Of a stretch of 64,000 nucleotides of DNA, positions 43,885 through 56,797 are shown in pieces. Source of the DNA: Rubrobacter calidifluminis (GTDB lineage: Bacteria; Actinomycetota; Rubrobacteria; Rubrobacterales; Rubrobacteraceae). The notes under the pieces were generated by a model. It ran no database searches. It saw only the letters and a program-made list of their open reading frames with translations, and had not been told where the DNA came from. The first letter of the stretch is position 1. Every line of letters begins with the position of its first letter. The stretch is taken from contig NZ_JAQKGV010000009.1 in the NCBI RefSeq assembly GCF_028617075.1, positions 1 to 64,000 on the forward strand. The letters run 5' to 3'. The translations under genes and the position numbers were made by a program.

Positions 43885-45003
43885 ATGCGCTATATCCGTG
43901 CGATACGGCTTGTGAACTTCCGGAACTACGCGGATGCCAGCGTCGTTTTCTCTCCCGGGCTCAACGTCGTCTACGGCGAGAACGCGCAGGGGAAGACAAA
44001 CCTGCTCGAGGGCGTGGCGTTCGCCGCTTCGGGCTCTTCTCCCCGCACCGCCAACGACTCGGAGGTGGTGCGGTGGGGGGCTGGGTTTGCCCGGGCGGAG
44101 ATGAGGGTCTCCCTGTGGTCTTCCTGTGAGCGGCGGGTGTCCGTCGGTTACGCACCGGGGCAGAGGAAACGCCTGATCGTCGATGGTGCTCCGGTCGGGT
44201 CTCTGGCGGAGTATGCGGCCGGTGCCGCGGGGGTGCGCGCGATAACTTTCTTTCCGGACGACATAAGGATTGTCAAGGGGGCTCCCTCCGACCGGAGGGA
44301 GTTCATCGACTCTCTGCTTTCCACCCTCAAGCCGTCCTACGCCCGCGCGGCCTCCGAGTACACCAGGGCCGTACAGCAGCGCAACCAGCTCCTGCGCCGC
44401 ATACGCGACGGCCTCTCCTCCCGCAGAACCCTCGACACGTGGGATAGGAAGGTGATCCAGCTTGGCCTGACTCTGCTCAAGGAGCGCTCCGGTGCGTTCC
44501 CCGCCCTCGCCGAGCACTTCACACGTTCTCTGAGGGCGTTGTACGGGCCTGAGAAGGCCGCCGTGCGCTATCGCTATAGTACGACCCCGGAGACGTACGT
44601 GCAGGCCCTCAGAGACGCGCATGAGGGCGATATAGAGCGGGGGACCACCTCGATCGGTCCCCACCGGGACGACCTGGAGGTGCTGCTCGGCGGGGTGAAC
44701 CTCACGACCTACGGGTCGCAGGGACAGCAGAGGCTTGCGACCCTCGGCCTCAAGATCGCCGCCAGGGAGTTCATCAGAGAGCTTGCCGGTGAGGATCCCA
44801 TCTTGCTCTTCGACGACGTGATGAGCGAACTCGACGAGAGAAGAAGGCGGTACCTCGCCGAGTATTTTCTCGGGAGTGCACAGGCTCTGGTTTCAACTAC
44901 CAACCTCGAATACTTCGAGGGGGAGACGCTCTCCAGGTCCCGTGTGGTGCGGGTGAGGGGAGGAGCGATACTCGAGGTTGCAAAAGGAGAGATGTCGCCC
45001 TGA
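43885..45003 (+). CDS. recF: DNA replication and repair protein RecF
   Basis: 372 residues. Walker A GENAQGKTNLLEGV, an ABC-type signature region (SQGQQRLATLGLKIA) and Walker B ILLFDDVMSELDERRR place it firmly in RecF. It binds gapped DNA and helps load RecA. ATG 43885 follows the S4 stop by one base (TGATATG), so the two are co-translated. Confidence 0.97.
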   Translation: MRYIRAIRLVNFRNYADASVVFSPGLNVVYGENAQGKTNLLEGVAFAASGSSPRTANDSEVVRWGAGFARAEMRVSLWSSCERRVSVGYAPGQRKRLIVDGAPVGSLAEYAAGAAGVRAITFFPDDIRIVKGAPSDRREFIDSLLSTLKPSYARAASEYTRAVQQRNQLLRRIRDGLSSRRTLDTWDRKVIQLGLTLLKERSGAFPALAEHFTRSLRALYGPEKAAVRYRYSTTPETYVQALRDAHEGDIERGTTSIGPHRDDLEVLLGGVNLTTYGSQGQQRLATLGLKIAAREFIRELAGEDPILLFDDVMSELDERRRRYLAEYFLGSAQALVSTTNLEYFEGETLSRSRVVRVRGGAILEVAKGEMSP

Positions 45004-45057
45004 GGTGGGTTGCCTGAAAGCCGCTTGCGAATGCAGCAAAGAGCCCCACGAGTGGTG

Positions 45058-45086
45058 TTGGGAAGACGTACAAGTTATGTTACAAT
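45058..45086 (+). promoter_or_regulatory. sigma-70-type promoter upstream of gyrB
   Basis: TTGGGA (45058-45063), 17-bp spacer, TACAAT (45081-45086). It lies 85 bp upstream of the gyrB start in the 168-bp gap after recF. Both hexamers match consensus in four or five of six positions and the spacing is optimal, so gyrBA can be expressed apart from dnaN-recF. Confidence 0.65.
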
Positions 45087-45147
45087 CCTCAGGTGCAAAG
45101 CTATGTGTACAGTGTCCGGCCCGAACGGGTTCTCGCGGTTCTGGTAG

Positions 45148-49660
<4,513 letters not shown>

Positions 49661-49661
49661 A

Positions 49662-50072
49662 ATGGACAGCTGTGACGGCGTCGTTGAGTGCACGGCACTC
49701 GTACTAGCCGAGAGCTGCACGGAGCTCGATGGCCGTCTGACCCTCTTCGGGGTGCTCGACGAGATCCTGACCGGGCCGGACGGGTCCGCATCCTTCGTCG
49801 TCTATGCCAAGTTCGAGGGGTGTGAGCACGCCGGGGGCGAGAGGCGTACCGCCCGCATCCTCGCCACCGACGATGACGGGTCGATGGTGGAGGAATCGGA
49901 GGAGTTCGACATCTGGCTCGACGGGCCCGAGAACTCCGCCACCATCGTGGCGTCCTTCGATCTGCCCGAGGGGTTCGAGCGGGAGGACGAGGTTTTGTGG
50001 ATCGAAGCCGTGCTGGACGGCGAGACCGTGGCCCAGACGGCGCTCCCGGTCCGCGAGAGGTACAGCGTGTGA
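49662..50072 (+). CDS. hypothetical protein, DUF6941-like
   Basis: 136 residues from ATG 49662, 1 nt after the gyrA stop, with GGAGGGGTGAA ahead, so it is likely in the gyrBA transcript. CTALVLAESCTELDGRLTLFGVLDEIL followed by an alternating beta pattern and a final EAVLDGETVAQTALPV looks like the small all-beta DUF6941 family of unknown role. It is acidic throughout and has no signal peptide. Function unknown. Confidence 0.7.
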   Translation: MDSCDGVVECTALVLAESCTELDGRLTLFGVLDEILTGPDGSASFVVYAKFEGCEHAGGERRTARILATDDDGSMVEESEEFDIWLDGPENSATIVASFDLPEGFEREDEVLWIEAVLDGETVAQTALPVRERYSV

Positions 50073-50133
50073 GAAGAAATATACAGGGTAGCCCGACCAG
50101 GCGCTTCTCTGTTCCGATCTAGCGAGGGAACTT

Positions 50134-51279
50134 ATGCCCGAGGATCTGGCAATCTTCATCGACTGGGAGAACATCTACATCTCCACGGTTACCGAATACA
50201 ACGCCAAGCCGAATGTCTCGGCGATCCTGGAGAAGGCGCGGGAGTTCGGCAGGATAGTCTCCGCGACGGCCTACGCCGACTGGACCGACGGGGACTTCAG
50301 GAACGCCCCGCCCACGCTCTACTCGAACGGGATCGCACCGCGCTACATCTCTGCCCGTTACTTCCCGGGGGGGAAGTCCTCGAAGCGTCGCACCAATTCG
50401 ATAGACGTGATGCTCGCGGTGGAGTGCTCGGATTTCCTGCACAATCACCCGCAGGTGGGCACCTACGTGCTCGTGACCGGAGATGGGGACTTCATACCGC
50501 TGGTGAACCTGCTCCGGAGCCAGGGCAAGACGGTGGTCGTGATCGGGGTCTCCGAGGCGGCTTCCTACCACCTGATCGAGTCGGCGGATCACTTCATCTC
50601 CTACGCCTCGCTGCTCGAGGAGGAGCGGGCGGCCAAAGCCCGCGACCGGGAGAAGAAGAAGCAGTTCGACCCCTTCAAGGAGCTCGTGCGCGCGGTCGAG
50701 GCGCTAAAGAAGGGCAACAAGGCGCGCGTGCTCGGGCAGGTCAAGCAGCAGATGATCGTTCAGCTCGGATCGTTCGACGAGCGGGAGGCCGGCTTCAAGA
50801 AGTTCAAGGACTTCGTGGTCGAGGCCGAACGCCGGGGGCTCGTGAACACTGTGGACCAGGACATGGAGCTTCAGGTGTACCTCCCCGGCGAGAAGCTTCC
50901 CGAGCAGGGTGGACGTACCGAGGATAACGGTGTCAAGCACGAGGAGGAGGCCGAAGAGCGGGAGATCGAACGGGATGGGCTGGACCTCTACGAAGACCTC
51001 ACGCCTTATGAGCTCAAGACCATCTGCGAGAGCGTGGACAGGCTCGGTGAGAGGGCCTCAATGGTCGAGATCGTCGGCGGCATCCGGGAGCTCGACGAGC
51101 GCGGAGAACTGGAGCTCTCCGAGGAAGAGATCGAAGAGGTCGTGGGAGCCCTGCTCGAAGCGGGCTACCTGGAGAAGGTGCGCGCCAAACCCTACGGGGC
51201 GGCTCTCTCCAGCATGAACTTCTACAGGCTCAACAAAGATCTCAAAGAAGTGAGAAACATCCTGAAAAACGCCGCCTGA
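50134..51279 (+). CDS. NYN-domain (PIN-like) ribonuclease with OST-HTH/LOTUS domain
   Basis: 381 residues. The NYN domain (1-165) has acidic catalytic positions FIDWENIY, NSIDVMLAVE and LVTGDGDFIPLV, typical of LabA/DUF88 nucleases. Residues about 185-255 form an OST-HTH/LOTUS module (DPFKELVRAVEALKKGNKARVLGQVKQQM...VYLP), an RNA-binding fold often joined to NYN domains. An acidic linker leads to a second winged-helix-like region (YELKTICESVDRLGERASMVEIVGGI). It probably degrades or matures RNA; the substrate is unknown. It lies 61 bp after the DUF6941-like gene. Confidence 0.88.
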   Translation: MPEDLAIFIDWENIYISTVTEYNAKPNVSAILEKAREFGRIVSATAYADWTDGDFRNAPPTLYSNGIAPRYISARYFPGGKSSKRRTNSIDVMLAVECSDFLHNHPQVGTYVLVTGDGDFIPLVNLLRSQGKTVVVIGVSEAASYHLIESADHFISYASLLEEERAAKARDREKKKQFDPFKELVRAVEALKKGNKARVLGQVKQQMIVQLGSFDEREAGFKKFKDFVVEAERRGLVNTVDQDMELQVYLPGEKLPEQGGRTEDNGVKHEEEAEEREIERDGLDLYEDLTPYELKTICESVDRLGERASMVEIVGGIRELDERGELELSEEEIEEVVGALLEAGYLEKVRAKPYGAALSSMNFYRLNKDLKEVRNILKNAA

Positions 51280-51294
51280 GCATGCCCTGGCTCC

Positions 51295-51582
51295 TCAGTC
51301 CGCCAGTCTGTAGACCGTGAGGTTGGCGAAGAGCAGGGCTACCGCGATCTGGGCCACCGACAGCGCGAAAGTCTCGAGATCCTGCAGGATGCTGGCGTCG
51401 AGCATGAGCCGAAACGCCAGGATCAGACCGAAGCCGACGACGAACCACAGCCCCGCCTTCACCCTGTACGCCCGGGTCCTCTCGCGCCAGATAGCCATCC
51501 CGAACAGAGCCGGTATGTAGAACGCCAGCGCGAACGGGACGAAGTCCGCTATCCCACTCAGTATCCTCAGCAGTATCTCCAT
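51295..51582 (-). CDS. small three-helix membrane protein
   Basis: 95 residues with three hydrophobic segments (FVPFALAFYIPALFGMAIW, AGLWFVVGFGLILAFRLML, ALSVAQIAVALLFANLTV). The middle loop is basic (WRERTRAYRVK), suggesting a cytoplasmic loop. No family recognised. It is convergent with the NYN gene, 15 bp apart; the ribosome-binding site is weak. Confidence 0.6.
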   Translation of the reverse strand: MEILLRILSGIADFVPFALAFYIPALFGMAIWRERTRAYRVKAGLWFVVGFGLILAFRLMLDASILQDLETFALSVAQIAVALLFANLTVYRLAD

Positions 51583-51696
51583 GTGCCCGATTTTATACCA
51601 GAGTGCTTACACTAAAATTTAGAGGTTACTGGAAAAATCTGATATGGTTGTGTACCCTAGGGCACCACATGTTCGGAGTTCGAGGGGTCTGTCGAG

Positions 51697-52071
51697 ATGG
51701 GAATAAACCAGAGGGTTTCACTCAGGAAGTTCAAAGATGACATACGCCGTTGGGTGGAGGAAGGCAAGTCGGACGAATGGATCGCGAGTGCTCTCGGTAC
51801 GAGTGCTTCTTCGGTCCAGTCCTTCAGGTCCCGGAACTCCATCTACCGCAGAGAGGTAGTTCCAGCGATCTACAGCCCCCGGGAGTACAGCCGTTACGAG
51901 GGTGTGCTGGAGAAGGGGGGAGAGCCTCCGGGGTGCCCCGGGGTCTGGTTCGATCCCGCCGTGGCCGACGATTTCAGGTGGAAGAGCGTCTGGGAGGGTA
52001 CGGCGGAGGTGGAGGTCCGCATCACGCCGAGCCGGATAGTGCTGGTGAGGAAACAGAGATCGGATATATAA
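51697..52071 (+). CDS. hypothetical HTH-like protein
   Basis: 124 residues from ATG 51697 (GAGGGGTCTGTCGAG ahead). The N-terminal 50 residues resemble a small helix-turn-helix (KFKDDIRRWVEEGKSDEWIASALGTSASSVQSFRSRNSI), suggesting DNA or RNA binding. The C-terminal half has Trp/Pro-rich beta segments (PGCPGVWFDPAVADDFRWKSVW and ITPSRIVLVRK). No known family. Its last codons contain the -10 element of the RNase P RNA gene. Confidence 0.6.
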   Translation: MGINQRVSLRKFKDDIRRWVEEGKSDEWIASALGTSASSVQSFRSRNSIYRREVVPAIYSPREYSRYEGVLEKGGEPPGCPGVWFDPAVADDFRWKSVWEGTAEVEVRITPSRIVLVRKQRSDI

Positions 52072-52072
52072 T
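52067..52072 (+). promoter_or_regulatory. -10 element for RNase P RNA
   Basis: A perfect TATAAT overlaps the TAA stop of the preceding gene and ends 8 bp before the expected RNA start. No convincing -35 is visible. Confidence 0.55.
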
Positions 52073-52080
52073 TACTCTTT

Positions 52081-52475
52081 GGAGGTCGGGCCGCCTGACC
52101 CGCCGCTGTATCCGTGACTGACGGATGCAGAGGAAAGTCCGGACTCGTAGCAGAGGCCGCCCGGGCTAACAACCCGGGGGGCGGCGGGCGTAAGCCCGCC
52201 GTCACGTCAAGTGCAACAGAGAGCAGACCAGCCGATGGCCGGTGCTCCTGCACCGGCACAGGTGATGGGTGAAAGGGTGGGGTAAGAGCCCACCGGCGGC
52301 AACCCGTAAGGGTGCCGGCCAGGTAAACTACCGGTGCGAGCAAGCCAAATTTGCCCGGTTTATTCCGGGCATGGTAGGCGCGGCCCCTCCCAGAGGGGCC
52401 CGGAAGGGTAGGTTCCCTTCCGGAGATGGATGGCGGGTTAAAACAGAATCCGGCTTACGGGGCGGCCCGGTCCCC
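52081..52475 (+). ncRNA. rnpB: RNase P RNA, bacterial type A
   Basis: The strand carries the conserved elements in order: GAGGAAAGTCCGGACTC (P4/CR-I), an ACAGAG (CR-II/III) stretch, GGGTGAAAGGGTGGGGTAAG with GAGCCCACC, CAAGCCAAAT, and ACAGAATCCGGCTTAC (CR-V/P4). The ends pair as P1: GGGCCGCC (52088-52095) with GGCGGCCC (52461-52468), extended on both sides. The length of about 395 nt is normal. It is the catalytic partner of the rnpA product. The exact 3' end is uncertain. Confidence 0.95.
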
Positions 52476-52540
52476 TCTTTCGTCGTTTTCCCGAGCGGCG
52501 GTTTTGCTGCCGATCCGGCCGGTGAGAGCCAGAAAATGCG

Positions 52541-52573
52541 TTCACAGCTTGGTGGCCAACGATACTTTATACT
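52541..52573 (+). promoter_or_regulatory. possible promoter for the sdh operon
   Basis: TTCACA (52541-52546) is followed after 16 bp by TACTTT, and an overlapping TATACT ends at 52573. It lies 50 bp before the start of the membrane-anchor gene in the 148-bp gap after RNase P RNA. Confidence 0.35.
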
Positions 52574-52622
52574 GCACGGGTGTCGTGAAGTCTGACCAGA
52601 AGTCGCCTAGAGGGGAGAAGAG

Positions 52623-53354
52623 GTGTCGAGCATAGCAGCGGCCTGGAAGAGGTTACCCTGGTGGGTAGAGCCGATGACCGTGGTCATCGTTTTGGCGGGG
52701 TTTGGTATCTACTCGTTCATCGTCGTGGTCTTTGCTCAGAACAGCAGCTATCATAATCTCCTTTCCCCTTTCTATTCTCCGCACGTCGATTCGCCGGCAA
52801 GCTGGCTCTCCCCGGCGATGTTGGTCGCCTGGATACCGCTCGGGTTCAGGATCACCTGCTATTACTACCGCAAGGCGTACTACAGGGCGTTCTTTTGGGA
52901 TCCACCGGCGTGCATGGCCCAGGCGCAGAGGCTCGAGCCCAGGCAAAGCTACAGGGGTGAGCGAGGCTTTTTCGTGTGGAACAACATCCACCGCTACTTT
53001 CTGTACGCCTCGAGCATTGTGGTCTTGTTTCTCTGGTACGACGCGATAAGGGCGTTTTTCCCCGGCGGCTCTTTCGGATTCTCCATAGGGTCGCTCATAC
53101 TGCTCATCAACGTGGTGCTGCTGTCGATGTACACCGGGTCATGCCATTCGTTCAGGCATCTCATCGGGGGCGGCAAGGACTGCTACACGTGCATAAGGGG
53201 CGGGATGGCCCGCCGCAAGGCGTACGGGTGGGTGAGCCGGCTGAACACCCGCCACGCGCTGTGGGCCTGGCTCAGTCTGTTTTCGGTTCTGATCTCCGAC
53301 ATTTACATCCGGCTTCTTATAGCGGGCGTTATAACTGACATAAGGATCGTCTAG
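52623..53354 (+). CDS. sdhC: succinate dehydrogenase membrane-anchor subunit (actinobacterial Sdh1-like)
   Basis: 243 residues from GTG 52623, with AGGGGAGAAGAG ahead. It has five hydrophobic segments (near residues 18-40, 63-80, 118-140, 150-175 and 212-235). A single anchor of this size, placed before the flavoprotein and iron-sulfur genes, resembles mycobacterial Sdh1 and replaces separate SdhC/SdhD. Between helices 4 and 5 lies TGSCHSFRHLIGGGKDCYTC, a cluster of three Cys and two His that could bind metal. It holds the enzyme in the membrane and binds quinone. Confidence 0.82.
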   Translation: MSSIAAAWKRLPWWVEPMTVVIVLAGFGIYSFIVVVFAQNSSYHNLLSPFYSPHVDSPASWLSPAMLVAWIPLGFRITCYYYRKAYYRAFFWDPPACMAQAQRLEPRQSYRGERGFFVWNNIHRYFLYASSIVVLFLWYDAIRAFFPGGSFGFSIGSLILLINVVLLSMYTGSCHSFRHLIGGGKDCYTCIRGGMARRKAYGWVSRLNTRHALWAWLSLFSVLISDIYIRLLIAGVITDIRIV

Positions 53355-53369
53355 GAAAGGGGAAATCAG

Positions 53370-55145
53370 GTGGAAGGCAACGGACATCCCGGGAGCACTG
53401 CCCGCGAGGAATACGAGGTGCGCGAGCACGACGTCCTGGTCATCGGGGCCGGTGGCGCCGGTCTCCGGGCCGCGATCGCCTCGGCCCAGAAGGGAATGTC
53501 CGTGGGGGTCGTCACCAAGAGTCTCCTGGGCAAGGCGCACACGGTCATGGCCGAGGGTGGTATAGCCTGTGCTCTCGGCAACGTGGATCCCGATGACAGC
53601 TGGGAGCAGCATTTCATCGACACGATGAACAGCGGCAAGTTCATCAACAACTGGCGCAAGGTCGAGATATACACCAAGGAGGCGCCGGCCGGCGTCATAG
53701 AGCTCGAGCAGTGGGGGGCGCTGTTCAACCGCACGGAGGAGGGCAAGATCCACCAGCGCCCCTTCGGGGGGCACACCTACCGCAGGCTCGCCCACATCGG
53801 CGACCGAACCGGGCTCGAGATGATCCGGACCCTGCAGGAGAAGCTCCTGACCACCGACGCCGAGGTCTACATGGAGACCACGGTGACCAAGCTGTTCAAG
53901 GACTCTCAGGGCAGGATCTCTGGAGCCCTCGCGTACACCCGCGAGTCGGGGAAGTTCATCTTCTTCAAGACCAAGGCGATAGTCATGGCGACCGGAGGAT
54001 GGGGTCGCATTTACAAGGTAACCTCGAACTCGTGGGAAGGTACGGGGGACGGGCTCTTCCTTGCCTACGACGCCGGGGCGGAGCTCGTGGACATGGAGAT
54101 GGTGCAGTTCCATCCCACGGGGATGGTCTGGCCTCCTGGTGTGCGCGGTATCCTGGTGACCGAGGGCGTGCGCGGCGAGGGCGGAATCCTCAGGAACGCC
54201 AACGGCGAGCGCTTCATGGAGCGCTACGATCCCCAGCGGATGGAGCTCTCCACCCGCGACGTGGTGGCGCGGGCGAACTACACAGAGGTGCAGGAGGGAC
54301 GGGGGACGCCGCACGGCGGCGTCTACCTGGACATCACACACCTCGGATACGACGAGATCATGAAGCGGCTGCCGACGATGCACGAGCAGTTCCTCAAGCT
54401 CGCCGACGTGGACATCGCGAAGGAGCCGATGGAGGTCTTCCCGACCGTCCACTACAACATGGGCGGGCTCAAGGTCGAGCCGGAGGATTGTTCGACGACG
54501 ATACCTGGGCTCTTCGCCGCAGGGGAGGTCGCGGGCGGGCTGCACGGCGCGAACCGCCTCGGCGGGAACTCGCTCGGTGACCTGCTCGTCTTCGGCCGCC
54601 GGGCCGGAGAAGGAGCCGCTGAGTACGTCGAGCAGAGCACGCACGCCGCCGGAGCCCCCGACGAGGAGGTGCAGGCGGAGATACGGCGGGTGCTCGAGCC
54701 GCTCACGAAGAAGCCGAGCGACCGCGACGAGAGCCCGTACCTTCTGCAGGAGGAGCTGCAGGAGGCGATGATGCAGCATGCGAACCTCATGAGGGACGAG
54801 GACTCCCTCAAGGAGGGGCTCAGGAAGGTGCTCGCGATCAAGGAGCGCATCCCCCACGTCAGGGTCGGTGGTAGCAGGCTCTTCAACCCCGGCTGGCACG
54901 CTGCGCAGGACATCCGCTACCTCACAAATATCTCGGAGATCATCATCCGCTGCGCGCTCGAACGCAAGGAGAAGCGGGGAGCCCAGTGGCGGCTCGACTG
55001 CGACGAGCTGGTCGAGGAGTACGGGAAGATCAACTTCGTCGTGAAGAAGAACGAGAAGGGGGAGCCGGGCATCGAGCGGCGTGAGATCCCGCCGATGCCG
55101 GAGCATCTGGCGGCGCTGTTCAAGAAGGAGAAGACCAAGGTATGA
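53370..55145 (+). CDS. sdhA: succinate dehydrogenase flavoprotein subunit
   Basis: 591 residues from GTG 53370 (GGAAAGGGGAAATCAG ahead). FAD-binding VLVIGAGGAGLRAAIASA, the likely covalent-FAD His in LGKAHTVMAEGG, and the catalytic part FHPTGMVWPPGVRGILVTEGVRGEGG with RFMERY. Later HGANRLGGNSLGDLLVFGR is also standard. It oxidises succinate to fumarate. It sits 15 bp after the anchor gene and overlaps sdhB by 4 bp. Confidence 0.96.
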   Translation: MEGNGHPGSTAREEYEVREHDVLVIGAGGAGLRAAIASAQKGMSVGVVTKSLLGKAHTVMAEGGIACALGNVDPDDSWEQHFIDTMNSGKFINNWRKVEIYTKEAPAGVIELEQWGALFNRTEEGKIHQRPFGGHTYRRLAHIGDRTGLEMIRTLQEKLLTTDAEVYMETTVTKLFKDSQGRISGALAYTRESGKFIFFKTKAIVMATGGWGRIYKVTSNSWEGTGDGLFLAYDAGAELVDMEMVQFHPTGMVWPPGVRGILVTEGVRGEGGILRNANGERFMERYDPQRMELSTRDVVARANYTEVQEGRGTPHGGVYLDITHLGYDEIMKRLPTMHEQFLKLADVDIAKEPMEVFPTVHYNMGGLKVEPEDCSTTIPGLFAAGEVAGGLHGANRLGGNSLGDLLVFGRRAGEGAAEYVEQSTHAAGAPDEEVQAEIRRVLEPLTKKPSDRDESPYLLQEELQEAMMQHANLMRDEDSLKEGLRKVLAIKERIPHVRVGGSRLFNPGWHAAQDIRYLTNISEIIIRCALERKEKRGAQWRLDCDELVEEYGKINFVVKKNEKGEPGIERREIPPMPEHLAALFKKEKTKV

Positions 55146-55960
55146 GCGAGGGAGACGTCACGTCCCGGGCTCACGCGCCGGTTGGCGAGGAGGAGCTCGG
55201 CGGCACGGATCGGACGATAAAGCTGAACATCTTCCGCGGCGACGCCGGGGGCGGCGAGGAGGTAGAGTACGAGATCCCCTACGTGGAGGGGATGGTGGTG
55301 CTGGACGCCGTGCTCTACATCCAGGCCCACCAGGCGAACGACCTCGCTGTGCGCTGGAACTGCAAGGCGGCCCACTGCGGCTCGTGCAGCGCCGAGATAA
55401 ACGGGATGCCGAAGCTGATGTGCAAGACGCGCATCGACGAGTACGAGGGCAAGGAGATACACGTGGGGCCGCTTCAGGCCTTCCCTCTGATAAAGGACCT
55501 CGTCACCGACGTCTCCTGGAACTACGAGGTGTCGAGGGGGATAACGCCTTTCACCACGAGCGAGAAGGCTCCCTTCACGCTCTACGAGGAGGACGTCGAG
55601 CGCCTCTACGAGCCGAAGAGCTGCATCGAGTGCTTCCTGTGCCAGGACGTCTGCCACGTGCTCCGCACCCACCACAAGCATCCGGAGTACGCCGGGCCGC
55701 GCTTCTTCGTGCGCAACCAGTGGCTCGAGATGCACCCGCTGGATGAGGCGAACCGTCTGCACGATCTCAAGGAGAAGGACGGCATCGGATACTGCAACAT
55801 CACCAAGTGCTGCACCGAGGTCTGCCCGGTCGGAATCCACATCACGGACAACTCGATCATCCCGCTCAAGGAGCGGGTCGCGGGCGAGTACTACGACCCG
55901 GCCAAGTGGCTGATGCGCAAGATCCGGGGCCGCAGGAACGGAGATCGGGCCGCGGGTTAG
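55142..55960 (+). CDS. sdhB: succinate dehydrogenase iron-sulfur subunit
   Basis: 272 residues, starting in an ATGA overlap with sdhA. The [2Fe-2S] domain has RWNCKAAHCGSCSAEING with a fourth Cys in LMCKTRI. The C-terminal ferredoxin domain has CIECFLCQDVC and CNITKCCTEVCPVGI, ligands for the [4Fe-4S] and [3Fe-4S] clusters. It passes electrons from the flavin to quinone. A strong terminator follows. Confidence 0.96.
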   Translation: MSEGDVTSRAHAPVGEEELGGTDRTIKLNIFRGDAGGGEEVEYEIPYVEGMVVLDAVLYIQAHQANDLAVRWNCKAAHCGSCSAEINGMPKLMCKTRIDEYEGKEIHVGPLQAFPLIKDLVTDVSWNYEVSRGITPFTTSEKAPFTLYEEDVERLYEPKSCIECFLCQDVCHVLRTHHKHPEYAGPRFFVRNQWLEMHPLDEANRLHDLKEKDGIGYCNITKCCTEVCPVGIHITDNSIIPLKERVAGEYYDPAKWLMRKIRGRRNGDRAAG

Positions 55961-55985
55961 CCTCGGAGCGGAAGCATTCACCGGA

Positions 55986-56016
55986 AGAGGCGGGGTATTG
56001 CCCCGCCTCTTTTCTT
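55986..56016 (+). terminator. rho-independent terminator of the sdh operon
   Basis: A perfect 10-bp stem AGAGGCGGGG/CCCCGCCTCT (55986-55995 with 56001-56010), 5-nt loop TATTG, followed by TTTCTT. It lies 26 bp past the sdhB stop. Confidence 0.9.
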
Positions 56017-56030
56017 GCGGCATAAAAAAG

Positions 56031-56103
56031 AGCGGACGACGGGCTTCGAACCCGCGACCTCCAGCTTGGGAAGCTGGCGCTCTACCAACTGAGCTACGTC
56101 CGC
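56031..56103 (-). tRNA. tRNA-Gly, anticodon CCC
   Basis: The minus strand folds into a standard cloverleaf. Acceptor stem GCGGACG/CGTCCGC, D-arm with AGCTCAGTTGGTAGAGC, anticodon stem CCAGC/GCTGG with loop TTCCCAA (anticodon CCC, reads GGG), T-arm CGGGTTCGAAGCCCG, and discriminator U, normal for tRNA-Gly. The CCA end is not encoded. A TAAAAT on the minus strand just upstream may be its -10. Confidence 0.96.
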
Positions 56104-56183
56104 GACCGGGCGTATTTTATCATGACGGAGAGGCGATTCGCTGCCCCTCCCTGCACCGGGGACGTATAATCCCGGGCATCGCG

Positions 56184-56507
56184 ATGATCAGGAAGCTCTT
56201 CAACCGCGTGTTCCTGCACGAGCCGAGGGGCGGGGTGATCTACTTCGTCCTCCTCTCCGTGGGCGTGATGGACCTCTTCTACTCGCTATACCTCTACGCG
56301 CTGCGGGGCTCTTCCTTCGCCTCGGACCCGACGAGCGGGGTGGAGGCTATGGCCCTCTGCGGCCTCTTCCTGGTGCTTCTCGGTGGTGCGGAGCTCGTGC
56401 CTGGAAAGGCCGGGGCGCTGGCCGCGCTGCTCCGGGCGGGGAGCTTCCTGTGTCTGCTCGCCGCCGTAGTCCTGCTGGCGGCGGTGGTCATCTCTCCGGG
56501 CGGCTGA
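56184..56507 (+). CDS. small membrane protein with three to four helices
   Basis: 107 residues. Hydrophobic segments GVIYFVLLSVGVMDLFYSLYLYAL, AMALCGLFLVLLGGAELV and a long C-terminal LLRAGSFLCLLAAVVLLAAVVI. No family recognised. A perfect TATAAT ends only 13 bp before ATG 56184 and there is no Shine-Dalgarno, so the transcript would have a very short leader. It is divergent from the tRNA gene. Confidence 0.6.
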   Translation: MIRKLFNRVFLHEPRGGVIYFVLLSVGVMDLFYSLYLYALRGSSFASDPTSGVEAMALCGLFLVLLGGAELVPGKAGALAALLRAGSFLCLLAAVVLLAAVVISPGG

Positions 56508-56514
56508 GATCATC

Positions 56515-56790
56515 TCCCGGTGCATGCGATGACGGCGTCTTCGGGATACCGTCCGACTGGCCTGGGGCACTGGTTGGATCTGGCTTGCTCTCAGAAGCGC
56601 TCTGCTGCGAGCCGCAGGCCGCTAAGGCAAGCACGGACCATCAGACCGACCGCCGTCTTTCTCAATGCGCATCCACCACCCTGGAGACTTCCATGATCAC
56701 CTCATTACAATTCGATCGCTATCGTACCTGCCAGGCCGACGAGAACGAGCTGGCAGGCTGCGATAGTCGGATCTTCGCCAGATGCGTGTA
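56515..56790 (-). pseudogene. decayed second copy of a lipoprotein start plus the end of its upstream gene
   Basis: 56735-56790 region matches the stretch around 57580-57635: 48 of 56 bases agree from cgatcgctat to gatagtc/aatagtc. Downstream on the minus strand the frame reads SVLALAACGSQQSASESKPD, a lipobox-like segment similar to LAGCGQQERASS of the intact lipoprotein. Stops (two TGA) lie between the possible ATG at 56694 and that segment, and the C-terminal half is missing. So the junction between the membrane-protein gene and the lipoprotein gene was duplicated here and then decayed. This accounts for the 290-bp gap. Confidence 0.65.
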
Positions 56791-56797
56791 TGACGGT

